A stretch of DNA of 64,000 bases. Source: Bradyrhizobium sp. 186 (GTDB lineage Bacteria; Pseudomonadota; Alphaproteobacteria; Rhizobiales; Xanthobacteraceae). The stretch covers positions 744,001 to 808,000 of the forward strand of contig NZ_CP082164.1 of NCBI RefSeq assembly GCF_023101685.1, read 5' to 3'. Below are positions 51,696 through 60,187 of this stretch, piece after piece. Under the pieces are notes generated by a model. The model saw only the letters and a list, made by a program, of their open reading frames with translations, had not been told where the DNA came from and ran no database searches. Both the position numbers and the translations under genes were made by a program. Each line of letters opens with the position of its first letter. The first letter of the stretch is position 1.

Positions 51696-52481
51696 TCAGA
51701 ATTTTGGCGGCCGCTTTTCCGCAAAAGCCTTGATGCCTTCCTTGATCTCGTCGCCGCGCATGCTGTCGCGGTGGCGCTGGTCGGCGGCTTGCTCGTCGAG
51801 CTCGCCGCGGGCGAATTCGTTGATCGCGCGCTTCATGCCGCGCATCGCGTTCGGTGCGTTGCCGGCGAGGATGTTGGCGAGCTTGTCGACTTCCTCGTCG
51901 AGAGCTTCCTCCGGCACCATGGCGGTGAGATAACCGATCCGCAGCATTTCCGGCGCGGTGATCTTCTGCGCGGTCAGGAACAGTTTCTTCGCGTTGTCGA
52001 CGCCGAGCCGCGTCACGTAGCGTTTGATGCCGCTCCTGTAGTAATGCAGCCCAAGCCGCGCGGCGGGCATGAACATCTCCGCAGTATCGACGCCGATGCG
52101 GAAATCGCAGGCGAGCGCGAGATCGGTCGAGCCGCCATAGACGCCGCCGTTGAGCCGGCAGATCGTCGGCACGCCGAGATCCTCCAGCCGGTTGACGACC
52201 ACCTCGAACGCCGAGCCCGCGCTCTGCTGCTCGCCGGCGCTCACCGCCCGCTCGGCCACCGAGTTGAGGTCATAGCCCGCGGAGAAGGCGCGCCCCGTGC
52301 CGGTCAACACCAGCACGCGGATCGCCGGGTCGGCTTCGACCCGGTCGAACAGCTTCATCAGGTCGCCGAGGTCTTCCGCCTGGAGCCGGTTGAGATGCTT
52401 GGGACGGTTGAGGCGGATGGTGGCGCGTGCGCCGGTGATTTCGAGCACGGGGCTGCTGGCCGCGTCGGCTATGTCCGACAT
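51696..52481 (-). CDS. Enoyl-CoA hydratase/isomerase-like protein
   Basis: A 261-residue crotonase-family protein: ATIRLNRPKHLNRL, VLVLTGTGRAFSAGYDL and GGVYGGSTDLALACDFRIG. The usual glutamate pair (in GGCELA and FGxPE contexts) is not clear: the first is TD in GGSTDLA and the second site reads MFMPAARLG, so hydratase activity is doubtful and the protein may act on another acyl-CoA. ATG at 52481 with a GGAG site six bases upstream is preferred over the overlapping ATG at 52493. It lies immediately downstream of the channel gene and may be cotranscribed with it. Confidence 0.85.
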   Translation of the reverse strand: MSDIADAASSPVLEITGARATIRLNRPKHLNRLQAEDLGDLMKLFDRVEADPAIRVLVLTGTGRAFSAGYDLNSVAERAVSAGEQQSAGSAFEVVVNRLEDLGVPTICRLNGGVYGGSTDLALACDFRIGVDTAEMFMPAARLGLHYYRSGIKRYVTRLGVDNAKKLFLTAQKITAPEMLRIGYLTAMVPEEALDEEVDKLANILAGNAPNAMRGMKRAINEFARGELDEQAADQRHRDSMRGDEIKEGIKAFAEKRPPKF

Positions 52482-52492
52482 TCTTGTCTCCA

Positions 52493-53602
52493 TTACCTGT
52501 TTTCGAGCGCGCGCCGTTTCGCCTCGGCATCGATCGTCTCGGCGAGCTCGGGGTGTCGCGCCATCAGCACGCGGAAGTCGACGAGGTCGAGCACCAAAAG
52601 CCGCGACACCTTCGTGGTCGAGACGTTGGCGCCGCGCATGTTGTTGCCGAGCAGCGCCATCTCGCCGAAGAAGGCGCCATCGCCGAGCTGCACCTTCTTG
52701 CCGGGCAGATCGACCTCGACCTCGCCGGCGGCGATGAAATACATGCAGTCGCCCTGCGCGCCCTTCCGGATGATCATGGTGCGCGCCGGCAGCTCCATGG
52801 TCCGCAGCATGTGGGTGACGTCGGCGATGGCAGCCGGGCCGAGCGCTGCGAAGAACGGCACCTTGCTGACGGATTCCCAGGTCTTCAGGAAATTGTCGCG
52901 GCGGGTCTCGGCGGCAAAGCCGGTCGCCAGAATGCCGGTCCAGAGCCCGAACACGCCGAGGCCGGAGATCATCACCAGAGCCGCCACCATGCGTCCGAGA
53001 GGGGTGACGGGCACGACGTCGCCATAGCCGGTGGTGGTCAAGGTCACCACCGCCCACCATAGCGCGGCGGGCACGCTGCCGAACGTTTGCGGCTGCACGT
53101 CCCGCTCCAGGAAATATTCGGCGACGGAGGCGAGGAAGACCACCATCAGGAAGATCACGAGCACGCTGAGCAGCGGGCCCGATTCCAGTACCAGCACGCG
53201 GCGGAGCTGCCGCAGGCCGGGAATGCCCGGCACCACCTTCAAGACCCAGAGCACGCTGAGCAGCCAGGCCGTCCTGGGCTCGGCGCCGAGAACCAGTGCG
53301 ACCGGCACAGCCAGCGCCCCGACCGCATCGACCAGCCCGGCGGAGGAGGACAGGTAGAGCGAGAGGCGCTCCTGCCGCGCCATATGGCGGAGCCGTACCA
53401 GCCATTCGAATACGAAGTAGGCGAGGCAGACCCAGAGCAGGACATCGACCCAGCCGTGCGCCGCCTCATAGGCCGGGTTGACCGTCAGCAGCACCATGCT
53501 GAACACGCCGATGGCCACCGCCACATAGGCCGCCTTGGTCATGTTGCGGCCGGCCGTGGCGGCCACGAACTGGGCCAGAGCGGAGATCAACGGCTTGGAC
53601 AT
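52493..53602 (-). CDS. Cyclic-nucleotide-gated potassium channel (MloK1-like)
   Basis: A 369-residue six-helix channel with a selectivity filter TLTTTGYGDVVPV and a C-terminal cyclic-nucleotide-binding domain (MYFIAAGEVEVDLPGKKVQLGDGAFFGEMALLGNNMRGANV, where the arginine binds the phosphate). This matches MloK1 of Mesorhizobium loti in size and layout. The start at 53602 (MSKPLISALAQF) was chosen by family length. The gene is divergent from another cyclic-nucleotide-binding protein, so cAMP or cGMP signalling is suggested. Confidence 0.9.
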   Translation of the reverse strand: MSKPLISALAQFVAATAGRNMTKAAYVAVAIGVFSMVLLTVNPAYEAAHGWVDVLLWVCLAYFVFEWLVRLRHMARQERLSLYLSSSAGLVDAVGALAVPVALVLGAEPRTAWLLSVLWVLKVVPGIPGLRQLRRVLVLESGPLLSVLVIFLMVVFLASVAEYFLERDVQPQTFGSVPAALWWAVVTLTTTGYGDVVPVTPLGRMVAALVMISGLGVFGLWTGILATGFAAETRRDNFLKTWESVSKVPFFAALGPAAIADVTHMLRTMELPARTMIIRKGAQGDCMYFIAAGEVEVDLPGKKVQLGDGAFFGEMALLGNNMRGANVSTTKVSRLLVLDLVDFRVLMARHPELAETIDAEAKRRALENR

Positions 53603-53869
53603 GCGGGAAGGTGGCCCGGTCTTTGGAATAGGTTTCAGAGGTCCCGGCCGGGACCTCGGCGCCAAAGTGCCCGCCTGGGCGGAGGCCGTCAACGACGGCC
53701 GCGGGCCGCTTTATCGGACCGCCTTAAGGGGACGGAAATCCGCGCAACAAATGGGCTAAATCACAGACAAGCCATCCGATTTTCCCATATATGGGACCTA
53801 CGCGGCCGTTGCTTGGGGCCTTCTCGCCCCGGCGAGCCCGTACCATTCATTGCAAGATTGGTTGGCCCG

Positions 53870-54541
53870 ATGGATACGTCACATATTGCACAGCATGCAG
53901 GAACGGCAGCCGCCCTGTTCGCGTCGGTGTTCGTGGTGGCCACCACCACCATGCGGACGATGATCCCGCTCCGCGTGTTCGGCATCCTCACCAACCTCGT
54001 CCTGATCGCGACCGCCATCCCCGCGCACAATTATCTGGTGATTGGCGTGCAGACCGTGGTGCTCGGCCTCAATGCCTACCGCCTGCACCAGATGCTGCAG
54101 CTCGTGCGCGATGTCCGCAAGTCGGTGAACTCCGACCTCTCGATGGACTGGCTGAAGCCGTTCATGATCGAGCGCAAATGCAAGGCCGGCGAGGTGCTGT
54201 TCTACAAGGACGAGAAGGCCGAGGACATGGCCTATATCGTCAGCGGCCGCTTTCGCCTGGTCGAATCCGGCATCGAGTTGCCGGTCGGCGCCATCGTCGG
54301 CGAGCTCGGCATGCTGTCGCCGTCGAACACCCGCACCCAGACGCTGGAATGCGTCGAGCCCGGAAGCATCCTCAGCGTCGGCTACAACAAGGTCGAGGAG
54401 CTCTACGTGCAGAATCCGGCCTTCGGCTTCTACTTCCTGCGGCTTGCCAGTGCGCGCCTGTTCCAGAACCTCAACACGCTGGAGCAGCGGCTGGCGCAGC
54501 AGACCGCGGCGATCGCGACGACGGCACCGAAGCCGGCGTGA
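53870..54541 (+). CDS. Membrane-anchored cyclic-nucleotide-binding protein
   Basis: A 223-residue protein with two or three membrane segments (AGTAAALFASVFVVATTTM, VFGILTNLVLIATAI, YLVIGVQTVVLGLNA) followed by a CNB domain (GEVLFYKDEKAEDMAYIVSGRFRLVESGIELPVGAIVGELGMLSP). The second phosphate-binding arginine segment is TRTQTLECVEPG. It is divergent from the channel gene by 270 bases. Its role is unknown; an anchored sensor is plausible. ATG at 53870 follows a GGCCCG sequence and no strong ribosome binding site. Confidence 0.82.
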   Translation: MDTSHIAQHAGTAAALFASVFVVATTTMRTMIPLRVFGILTNLVLIATAIPAHNYLVIGVQTVVLGLNAYRLHQMLQLVRDVRKSVNSDLSMDWLKPFMIERKCKAGEVLFYKDEKAEDMAYIVSGRFRLVESGIELPVGAIVGELGMLSPSNTRTQTLECVEPGSILSVGYNKVEELYVQNPAFGFYFLRLASARLFQNLNTLEQRLAQQTAAIATTAPKPA

Positions 54542-54570
54542 CGCCTCGCGTTGCCTGAGGAATTGATCGC

Positions 54571-55443
54571 GTGTCGAATGACGACGGCATCCTGGCTTCG
54601 CTTCGCTACCTCTTCGAGGACATCATCGGAGAGGAGGACGACACGCCGCCGTTCCTGCCTGAGGGGTTGCCGAAGGCTGCGGCGCTCGTCGTCAGCGACG
54701 GCATTCACGTCCTCACCGAATATCAGGGCACGAGCTATGCCCAGCTCTATGTCGACCGGGTCTGCCGCTTCGTCGGCCGCCTCGGTGACGACGGCCGCGC
54801 GCTCTGCGACATCGCGCATCTGATGGCAACGCGGATGGCCTATGAGGATCCGATCCGGATCGCGCAGTTGAAGCTGATGGAGCTTGCCGACGGCAAGCCG
54901 CCATCGGTCGAGGTCAGGAAGTTCCGCTTCGACGAGTTGATCGGGGCGCTGCCGGCGATTGCCGGTGAGCCAATGCTCGATGCGCTCGATATGATCGGAT
55001 GGCGCCACCGGCGGGTCTCGATCCGCTTCTCGAACGCGAGCCGGATCGGGATCCGGCGCCTCAAGCTGGAGGCTGCACTGAAGCGCTGGCGGCTGTTCTC
55101 GCTCCGCTACGCCGAGGAGCGCGCCTGGGTCGAGCGCTGGCTGCACATGATCTCGCGCGCGCTGGTCAAACAGCCCGCGGCGGTGCCGGCGATCATCGAC
55201 AGCGCCAACATGATCGCGGGCCATGGCGACGACTATCGCCATGGGCTGGCCGACTGGCACGCCATCATCGACGGTCTGGCGAAGCCGACCTTCGACGGTG
55301 CGCTCCCGCTTGGCGATCTCGCCGGCGCGATGGCTGAGGCGCGCGCCGCAGCCGAGCCTGATCGCCGGCAGGCGGCGCTAAAGCGCGCCATTGCCCGGAT
55401 CAGGGCGCGAACGCCGGGGGCGACGGACGTGCTGGCGGGCTGA
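54571..55443 (+). CDS. DUF6537-like standalone protein
   Basis: A 290-residue protein. The stretch SDGIHVLTEYQGTSYAQLYVDRVCRFVGRLGD, ATRMAYEDPIRIAQLKL and RWRLFSLRYAEERAWVERWLHMISRAL, ending ADWHAIIDGL, looks like the C-terminal domain (DUF6537) that normally ends fused indolepyruvate:ferredoxin oxidoreductases. Here it stands alone, with no thiamine-diphosphate or ferredoxin domain. GTG at 54571 has a GAGGAA site. It is downstream of the cyclic-nucleotide-binding gene by 29 bases. Family call is from visible motifs only. Confidence 0.6.
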   Translation: MSNDDGILASLRYLFEDIIGEEDDTPPFLPEGLPKAAALVVSDGIHVLTEYQGTSYAQLYVDRVCRFVGRLGDDGRALCDIAHLMATRMAYEDPIRIAQLKLMELADGKPPSVEVRKFRFDELIGALPAIAGEPMLDALDMIGWRHRRVSIRFSNASRIGIRRLKLEAALKRWRLFSLRYAEERAWVERWLHMISRALVKQPAAVPAIIDSANMIAGHGDDYRHGLADWHAIIDGLAKPTFDGALPLGDLAGAMAEARAAAEPDRRQAALKRAIARIRARTPGATDVLAG

Positions 55444-55447
55444 AGCG

Positions 55448-55666
55448 CTACTTGAAATGTGGTGGCTCGTCGTAGCCGCGGCGACTGCTGAAGAAGAGCA
55501 GGATTATCAGGCCAACGCCGACAACCACTGAGAAACCGGCCCCCAGCGCCAGTGCCACATAGCCTTCCGTCGGGATCGGCTCCCCCTCGATCGCCATCGC
55601 GGAGTAGGCGAAGTAGCCAACGGCTGCCAGCATTCCCAGAAGGAGGATGATGAGGAGTGTACGCAT
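55448..55666 (-). CDS. Small membrane protein
   Basis: A 72-residue protein, MRTLLIILLLGMLAAVGYFA, with two membrane segments (1-25 and about 38-62) and a charged C-terminus (FFSSRRGYDEPPHFK). It converges with the DUF6537-like gene at 5 bases. I do not recognise the family. The ATG at 55666 was chosen for the hydrophobic start; another in-frame ATG is at 55690. Confidence 0.6.
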   Translation of the reverse strand: MRTLLIILLLGMLAAVGYFAYSAMAIEGEPIPTEGYVALALGAGFSVVVGVGLIILLFFSSRRGYDEPPHFK

Positions 55667-55774
55667 GCCGCGTTCTCCGGTTGTATCCACAATACCAACG
55701 GTTGCAGGGAAGGACGGTTCCCTGGCTCCGGCCGAGGACCCTCGCCGCAGGTTCCCGACGCCATGAAAGGCGGC

Positions 55775-57208
55775 TCAGGCGCTCTGCGCAGTCTTCACCA
55801 CCACGACATTGCTGTCGTCGTGCTGGGGAGGGACGGTCTTCTCGGCCTCTCCGGCATGACGCTTGAGGTAGTCGCGACGCATACCGATATCGTCGCGGAC
55901 GAATTCGTAGCCGAGCTTGAAGGTGTCGAGCCCGTCGGTACTGATCGTTCCGTCTCTGAGGCCGATGACGGCGCCGCGCAAGATGCCTTCCAACTCGTCC
56001 TGAAGACATTCGAGCTGATCCAGCGAATGGGCGTGCTCGATGCGTTCGCCGATGTCGAGGATGGCAGTGGAGAGCTCGCTGGCCTTCTCCGGCGCGATCC
56101 GGGTGATCTTGGCGTAGATCGCGGCGAAGATCGAGCCGATGACGCTGAGCGCGGCGGCGCCCAGATACATCAGGTCGCTGTACTTATCCATGAATGACTT
56201 GGTGTCGTCGTTGATGTAGTCGGCTGCCCCCTGATGCGCCATCACGTAGGCGTCCTTCTCGACGGAGGCCGGCTCGATCCTGGTGGCGAAGCCGCCGTCG
56301 AGCCCGAGCGCGGACTTGTTCTCGTAGACGATGCGCGCGAGGTCTCCGGCCGTGCTCACGGACATCCTGGATTGCGTGACCAGCAGCCATTCGAGCCCGA
56401 TCGTGTCGAGATCGTCGTCGGGGATTTCGGGGGACGCGGATAGCGTGCCCGCCGTCAGCGTCTCGGCGGAAATGCCCGGGAATTTGCGCGCCAGCGCCTT
56501 GGCTTCGTCGATCGCGTTCAGCGTGAAGCCGCCGCGCCTGGCGACCTGCTCATAGGCCTTGTCCCGCACCGCTCTGGAGCCGTGGACGACGGCGATCACC
56601 GCGCCAAAGCCGCTGGCCGGCGCAAACAGCTTGTCGAGCGTTGCGCCCTGCGGCGCCATCTGGATTCTTGCTGCGGCTTCTGATCCGTCGGGAACGTCGA
56701 GAATGCTGTGGACAAAGGCGAGCGAGGATTCGTTCTCGGCGACGACCGCGACCTTCTTCTTCTTCAACTCGGCAAGCGACTTGATCTTCTTGTTGCCGGG
56801 AACGAGCAAGAGCACGAGATCGTGCTCCAGGATCGCAACCGTGCGCGCCCGTGGCGGCACCTTGGCGTCGGTGCGCAGGATGGCGAGGTCGGCTTGCCTG
56901 CGGTCGAACTGTGCGAGTGCTTTGGTGTTGTCGGGGTTGTTGACGACCTTGATCCGGAAGCGCGAGGCGTTGTTCTTCAGCACGGTGGCGAGCTTCGCCG
57001 CGAACAGCGCCTCGTCGCTGTTGGGCGCCCCGACGGCAAAGGTCAGCGTCTCTGAACTGTGCACCAGCGTGCGGCCGGCCCAGACGGTGGCAAGCGACAG
57101 GAGCAGGGTCAGCACGACGTACAGCAAGACTTGCTGTTGATTGGTCTTGATGACCTTTGGGCGGCGCGGCGGCTGCTCGGTCGGCAAGGTCGAGCCTTCA
57201 ATACTCAT
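55775..57208 (-). CDS. TAXI family TRAP transporter solute-binding-like protein
   Basis: A 477-residue protein with an N-terminal membrane anchor (QVLLYVVLTLLLSLATVWAG) and a TAXI-type binding domain: LTFAVGAPNSDEALFAAKLATVL, FRIKVVNNPDNTKALAQFDRRQADLAILRTD and SSLAFVHSILDVPDGSEA. The C-terminal part has a second membrane segment (LMYLGAAALSVIGSIFAAIYA) and a cytoplasmic tail with helices. No permease gene is adjacent, so it may be a sensor or an orphan binding component. The tail is longer than usual for the family. Confidence 0.82.
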   Translation of the reverse strand: MSIEGSTLPTEQPPRRPKVIKTNQQQVLLYVVLTLLLSLATVWAGRTLVHSSETLTFAVGAPNSDEALFAAKLATVLKNNASRFRIKVVNNPDNTKALAQFDRRQADLAILRTDAKVPPRARTVAILEHDLVLLLVPGNKKIKSLAELKKKKVAVVAENESSLAFVHSILDVPDGSEAAARIQMAPQGATLDKLFAPASGFGAVIAVVHGSRAVRDKAYEQVARRGGFTLNAIDEAKALARKFPGISAETLTAGTLSASPEIPDDDLDTIGLEWLLVTQSRMSVSTAGDLARIVYENKSALGLDGGFATRIEPASVEKDAYVMAHQGAADYINDDTKSFMDKYSDLMYLGAAALSVIGSIFAAIYAKITRIAPEKASELSTAILDIGERIEHAHSLDQLECLQDELEGILRGAVIGLRDGTISTDGLDTFKLGYEFVRDDIGMRRDYLKRHAGEAEKTVPPQHDDSNVVVVKTAQSA

Positions 57209-57555
57209 GGCAGCACTCTGGCCTCAATCCAGGATCGCGGCGCCGCCGGATTGCCGGCTCGATGCGCTCGAAAAATTCGTAAGCGTCTGAAAAAAGAACG
57301 ATAATCCTCTACCCGGGGATGATAACGCGCCGGCACGGCGATGCAAATTTCGAGCCGGAGGTAACCTTACTCAAGATATCGCGGCGATTGGTCATCCTAT
57401 CACCGTTTAGCCACAGTCGGCGATTTTCCAGTTCCCCCGGCTGCATTCCGCCGCGGGAGATGTCATAAATCACGGGTCCCGGCGATTTGACCGGTCCAAG
57501 AAGAAGTTGCGCTGAACGCTCCAATTTTTGTTGTCACGTCAATGAGGGCGCCAGC
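57209..57555. other. Intergenic region, nothing recognised
   Basis: Three hundred and fifty bases between divergent genes (TAXI and DUF3307). Possible promoters only; no hairpin or RNA gene is evident. Confidence 0.5.
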
Positions 57556-57957
57556 TTGTCGTTTCCACCCCTGTCATCGGCGATTCCGGTTGAAGCGCTC
57601 ATTGGCTGGATGTTGCTGCTCACTTTCAAGCACATCATCGCCGATTTCGTGCTCCAGACCGCCTGGATGGCGCACGGCAAGGACCAGAAGCACGGCTGGG
57701 CGCTGCCGCTTCTGGTGCATTGCCTGATTCACCTTGCGGTTGCGCTGCCACTGATCCTGATCGTCGCGCCGAGATTCTGGTTTGTGGCCCTGATCGATTT
57801 CGTAATCCACATCACGATCGACCGCGCCAAGGGGCTCGTCTCGGCCAATTTCGGTGTCAACCAGGAGCATCCCTGGTTCTGGACCCTGATCGGCGTCGAT
57901 CAGGCGCTGCACCACCTGACCGGCTTCGGCCTTTCCATCTGCATGGCTGCGAACTGA
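57556..57957 (+). CDS. DUF3307 membrane protein
   Basis: A 133-residue protein with four hydrophobic segments, starting LSFPPLSSAIPVEALIGWML. The conserved stretches FKHIIADFVLQTAWMAHGKDQKHGW, LVHCLIHLAVALPLIL, DFVIHITIDRAKG and LIGVDQALHHLTGFGLS are the DUF3307 pattern. The start is TTG at 57556 with GAGGGCG eight bases upstream, an inference. Function unknown. Confidence 0.8.
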   Translation: MSFPPLSSAIPVEALIGWMLLLTFKHIIADFVLQTAWMAHGKDQKHGWALPLLVHCLIHLAVALPLILIVAPRFWFVALIDFVIHITIDRAKGLVSANFGVNQEHPWFWTLIGVDQALHHLTGFGLSICMAAN

Positions 57958-58254
57958 CTGTCGGTCGCCCCGGGCGCGGGGCAATCGCATATGAGCATTC
58001 ACAAGAAGCCGTCATGCCGGGCTTGTCCCGGGCATCCACGTTCTTCTGTCCGCGTGGATGGCCGGGACAGGCCCAGCCATGACGCCGTGGAGGCTTTAGC
58101 GCCCAAACTCTCGGGTCATATGCGATTGCCCTGCCCCTGACGGCGCCGGCTGATTCGCGGTCAGGGCGCAAGGGCACCGGGTGACTACCGGGCGGCGTGG
58201 TTAACCTTTCATTAGAGAATTGCGCTGCATCTTCGGCGTCGAGGGAGAACTGCA
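57958..58254. repeat. Nested palindromic repeat element
   Basis: The outer arms GGGGCAATCGCATATGAGC (about 57978-57996) and TCATATGCGATTGCCC (about 58117-58132) are inverted. Inside are CGTCATGCCGGGCTTGTCC and its complement at 58065-58087, and CATCCACG/CGTGGATG. The whole element of about 170 bases folds on itself twice. It is a compact dispersed element typical of Bradyrhizobium. The remaining bases to 58254 have no gene. Confidence 0.75.
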
Positions 58255-58653
58255 ATGTTTTCAAGCCGCGACGCCTATGAAAGCGATTTCTGCCCGGTCC
58301 GCGACGAACTCCTTGGCGAGATGTATCGCGCCAACGAGAGTGGCCTGCCGCGGCTGGTTGAGACTGTTTCCCCGGACGTTCGCGCCATGCTGGCGCTGTT
58401 TTGCTATCGCCGCAGCCATCTGCACTCGCTGGCAGTCGCGATCGCAGCCAGCTGCAGCGAGCGCGACCTGATTGAGCACGGTGGCCGCGTCGGCTCGACG
58501 CTCTACGCGCTGTCACGCGAAGGCACGGTCAAATCGTCGCCGTCGCTGTCGGGAGGCCGCAAGCCGATCACGCTGTCGACCAAGCCGCTCTCGGTGCTTG
58601 CGCCGCTTCAGGACGAGTTCGACGACGAGGTCAGCGAAGCCGTTCCGGCTTAA
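58255..58653 (+). CDS. Hypothetical protein
   Basis: A 132-residue protein, MFSSRDAYESDFCPVRDELL, with a helical middle (AMLALFCYRRSHLHSLAVAIAASCSERDLIEHGG) and a basic C-terminal segment. I do not recognise it, but its codon use and open length look genuine. ATG at 58255 follows a GGGAGAAC site. A dispersed repeat copy follows right after the stop. Confidence 0.65.
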   Translation: MFSSRDAYESDFCPVRDELLGEMYRANESGLPRLVETVSPDVRAMLALFCYRRSHLHSLAVAIAASCSERDLIEHGGRVGSTLYALSREGTVKSSPSLSGGRKPITLSTKPLSVLAPLQDEFDDEVSEAVPA

Positions 58654-58738
58654 GGCGCGATCGATCGCGCTTTAAGATATTTATGGGCGCATGATCTTGT
58701 CGGAAAACCGCTGCACACTTTTCCGGATCATGCGCTAG
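58654..58738 (-). repeat. Dispersed repeat, related copy 3 (inverted)
   Basis: The minus strand reads GCATGATCCGGAAAAGTGTG and CAGCGGTTTTCCGACAAGAT, then AAAGCGCGATCGATCGCGC. It corresponds to the repeats at 25282 and 25780 in the opposite orientation. The stop codon of the YkgJ-like gene (58728-58730) lies inside it. Confidence 0.7.
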
Positions 58739-59066
58739 CTGCCTCGATTGTCGGCAGCCCGAATTTCCGCCGCGCCATCGCGCATTCGGCGTCGCCTGGC
58801 ATGCAGGTGCGGCACACCTCCGGCCGCACCGCATAGATGCCGCACGCCGTCGCCGTGCCGATCTCCCCTTGCAAAGCCGAACAGCGATCGCCCTCGCAGC
58901 GCATGCCGGATTGCCGCGCGTTGACGAGCTTTTCCGGGATCGCCGCAAGCTCCTCGTCGCTCTCGATCGAGAAGCGCGGCCAGTTCGCCGAATAGGCGCA
59001 GCAGGCGCCGCAATTCTGGCAGCAACTCGACAGGTCGATGGTGGATGTCTCTTCCATCGTCATCAT
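58728..59066 (-). CDS. YkgJ-like cysteine-cluster protein
   Basis: A 112-residue protein, MMTMEETSTIDLSSCCQNCG, rich in cysteine: CCQNCGACCAYS, CEGDRCSALQ, CGIYAVRPEVCRTC and GDAECAMARR. This spacing is the YkgJ-type zinc or iron-sulfur cluster family. ATG at 59066 overlaps the WYL regulator stop by four bases (ATGA) and has a GAAGGA site, so it is cotranscribed with that regulator. Its own stop lies in a dispersed repeat. Confidence 0.85.
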   Translation of the reverse strand: MMTMEETSTIDLSSCCQNCGACCAYSANWPRFSIESDEELAAIPEKLVNARQSGMRCEGDRCSALQGEIGTATACGIYAVRPEVCRTCMPGDAECAMARRKFGLPTIEAASA

Positions 59067-59761
59067 GTATCCTTCGGGGGACCCCACACCAGGCTCTGCC
59101 GCCATTTTGCGCGCAGCACGTCGCGCCGTTCCGGATATCTTTCGTCGAGATAGGTCGCATCCACCACGCGGTCGGTGCGGAAGCTGCGAAAATCGCTGCG
59201 CAGCTCGCACCAGGCCGCGAGCAGGCGGACCGCTTCGAGATAGCCGACCGAAATCGGCCAGATCATGCGCTCGCTGGGGCGACCCTGCTCGTCGCGATAG
59301 CGCAGTATGATCTTCTTGCCTTCGTGGATCTGGGTGCGCGTGCGCGCCATGTCCAAGCGGTCGGGCTCCCTGTTCCAGCTCGGCCGGGCGCGGCTCGCCG
59401 GTTCCAGCACGAAGGGGCGCAGGCGTTCTGGCACGGTGTCGGCGATCTTGGCCATCAGGTCTTCGGCCGCGCGCGCCAGTGTCGTGTCGGCATGGCCGGC
59501 AACCCATTGAGCCCCTAACACCGCGGCCTCGATCTCGTCGGGCGTCAGCATCAAAGGCGGCAGGTCAAAACCCTTTTCCAGAATGTAGCCCATTCCGGCT
59601 TCGCCGCGGATCGGCACGCGCTGGCCGATCAGCGTTGCGATGTCGCGATAGATGGTGCGCTTCGAGGTCTCGAGCTCGGCCGCGATCGCGTCCGCCGTCA
59701 GCGGTTTGCGAGTGCGCCTCAGCACCTGGATGATCTGAAACAGCCGGTCGGCGCGTCTCAT
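59063..59761 (-). CDS. WYL-domain transcriptional regulator (second copy)
   Basis: A 232-residue regulator, MRRADRLFQIIQVLRRTRKPLTADAIAAELETSKRTIYRDIATLIG (helix-turn-helix), then a WYL domain (KIILRYRDEQGRPSERMIWPISVGYLEAVRLLAAWCELR). It is shorter than the copy at 49510-50514 and diverged in sequence. It is cotranscribed with the YkgJ-like gene. Dyads at 59807-59828 and 60118-60139 share the same arms and spacing, so it probably controls itself, the small gene at 59876 and the downstream transferase. Confidence 0.9.
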   Translation of the reverse strand: MRRADRLFQIIQVLRRTRKPLTADAIAAELETSKRTIYRDIATLIGQRVPIRGEAGMGYILEKGFDLPPLMLTPDEIEAAVLGAQWVAGHADTTLARAAEDLMAKIADTVPERLRPFVLEPASRARPSWNREPDRLDMARTRTQIHEGKKIILRYRDEQGRPSERMIWPISVGYLEAVRLLAAWCELRSDFRSFRTDRVVDATYLDERYPERRDVLRAKWRQSLVWGPPKDT

Positions 59762-59806
59762 GACAAATCTCTTATCGGGGGGACGAATCGAAAAACGGCG
59801 CGTGGA

Positions 59807-59828
59807 TGCTGACAGGATGTTGGCAGCA
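59807..59828. promoter_or_regulatory. WYL regulator operator candidate (A)
   Basis: TGCTGACA, GGATGT, TGGCAGCA is an imperfect dyad with one mismatch. It lies 46 bases upstream of the regulator's ATG and 48 bases upstream of the gene at 59876. Confidence 0.75.
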
Positions 59829-59875
59829 GGGGAGTTCTATACCGGGACAACGCTTCGACTGAAGAGGATTTGTCG

Positions 59876-60151
59876 ATGATCATTCCCACCCATTTCGGCC
59901 CGGCCGGCCCGCTGTGGCGAGTCCAGGCTTCGCTGCACGCCTGGGCGTTCAACCGCCTCGTATCCCCTGATCTCATGGCCGTCGACCTCCGCTTTGCGCT
60001 TATGAGCGTGGTGACGCGCTCGCTGGTCCAGGCCGGGGACGCGATGGTCCGCCATGTCGTTCGTCATGTCATGAGCCGCGCCTGGCGAGGGGCCCGTTTC
60101 GCAGAAGATATCACGGCTGCTGCCACAATGGTGGCAGCAGCCGGCCGATAG
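59876..60151 (+). CDS. Small hypothetical protein
   Basis: A 91-residue protein, MIIPTHFGPAGPLWRVQASL, divergent from the WYL regulator and ending in an alanine-rich tail that contains the second operator dyad. GAAGAGGATT precedes ATG. I do not recognise the family. It may be regulated by the WYL protein. Confidence 0.55.
   Translation: MIIPTHFGPAGPLWRVQASLHAWAFNRLVSPDLMAVDLRFALMSVVTRSLVQAGDAMVRHVVRHVMSRAWRGARFAEDITAAATMVAAAGR
60118..60139. promoter_or_regulatory. WYL regulator operator candidate (B)
   Basis: TGCTGCCA, CAATGG, TGGCAGCA has the same arms (with one difference) and the same six-base spacer as candidate A. It sits within a longer 12-base perfect inverted repeat (60115-60142), at the 3' end of the small gene and 48 bases upstream of the transferase ATG. 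Confidence 0.78.
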
Positions 60152-60187
60152 GTTCCATCAACTCTTTCGCGGTTCAGGAGAACTGAC

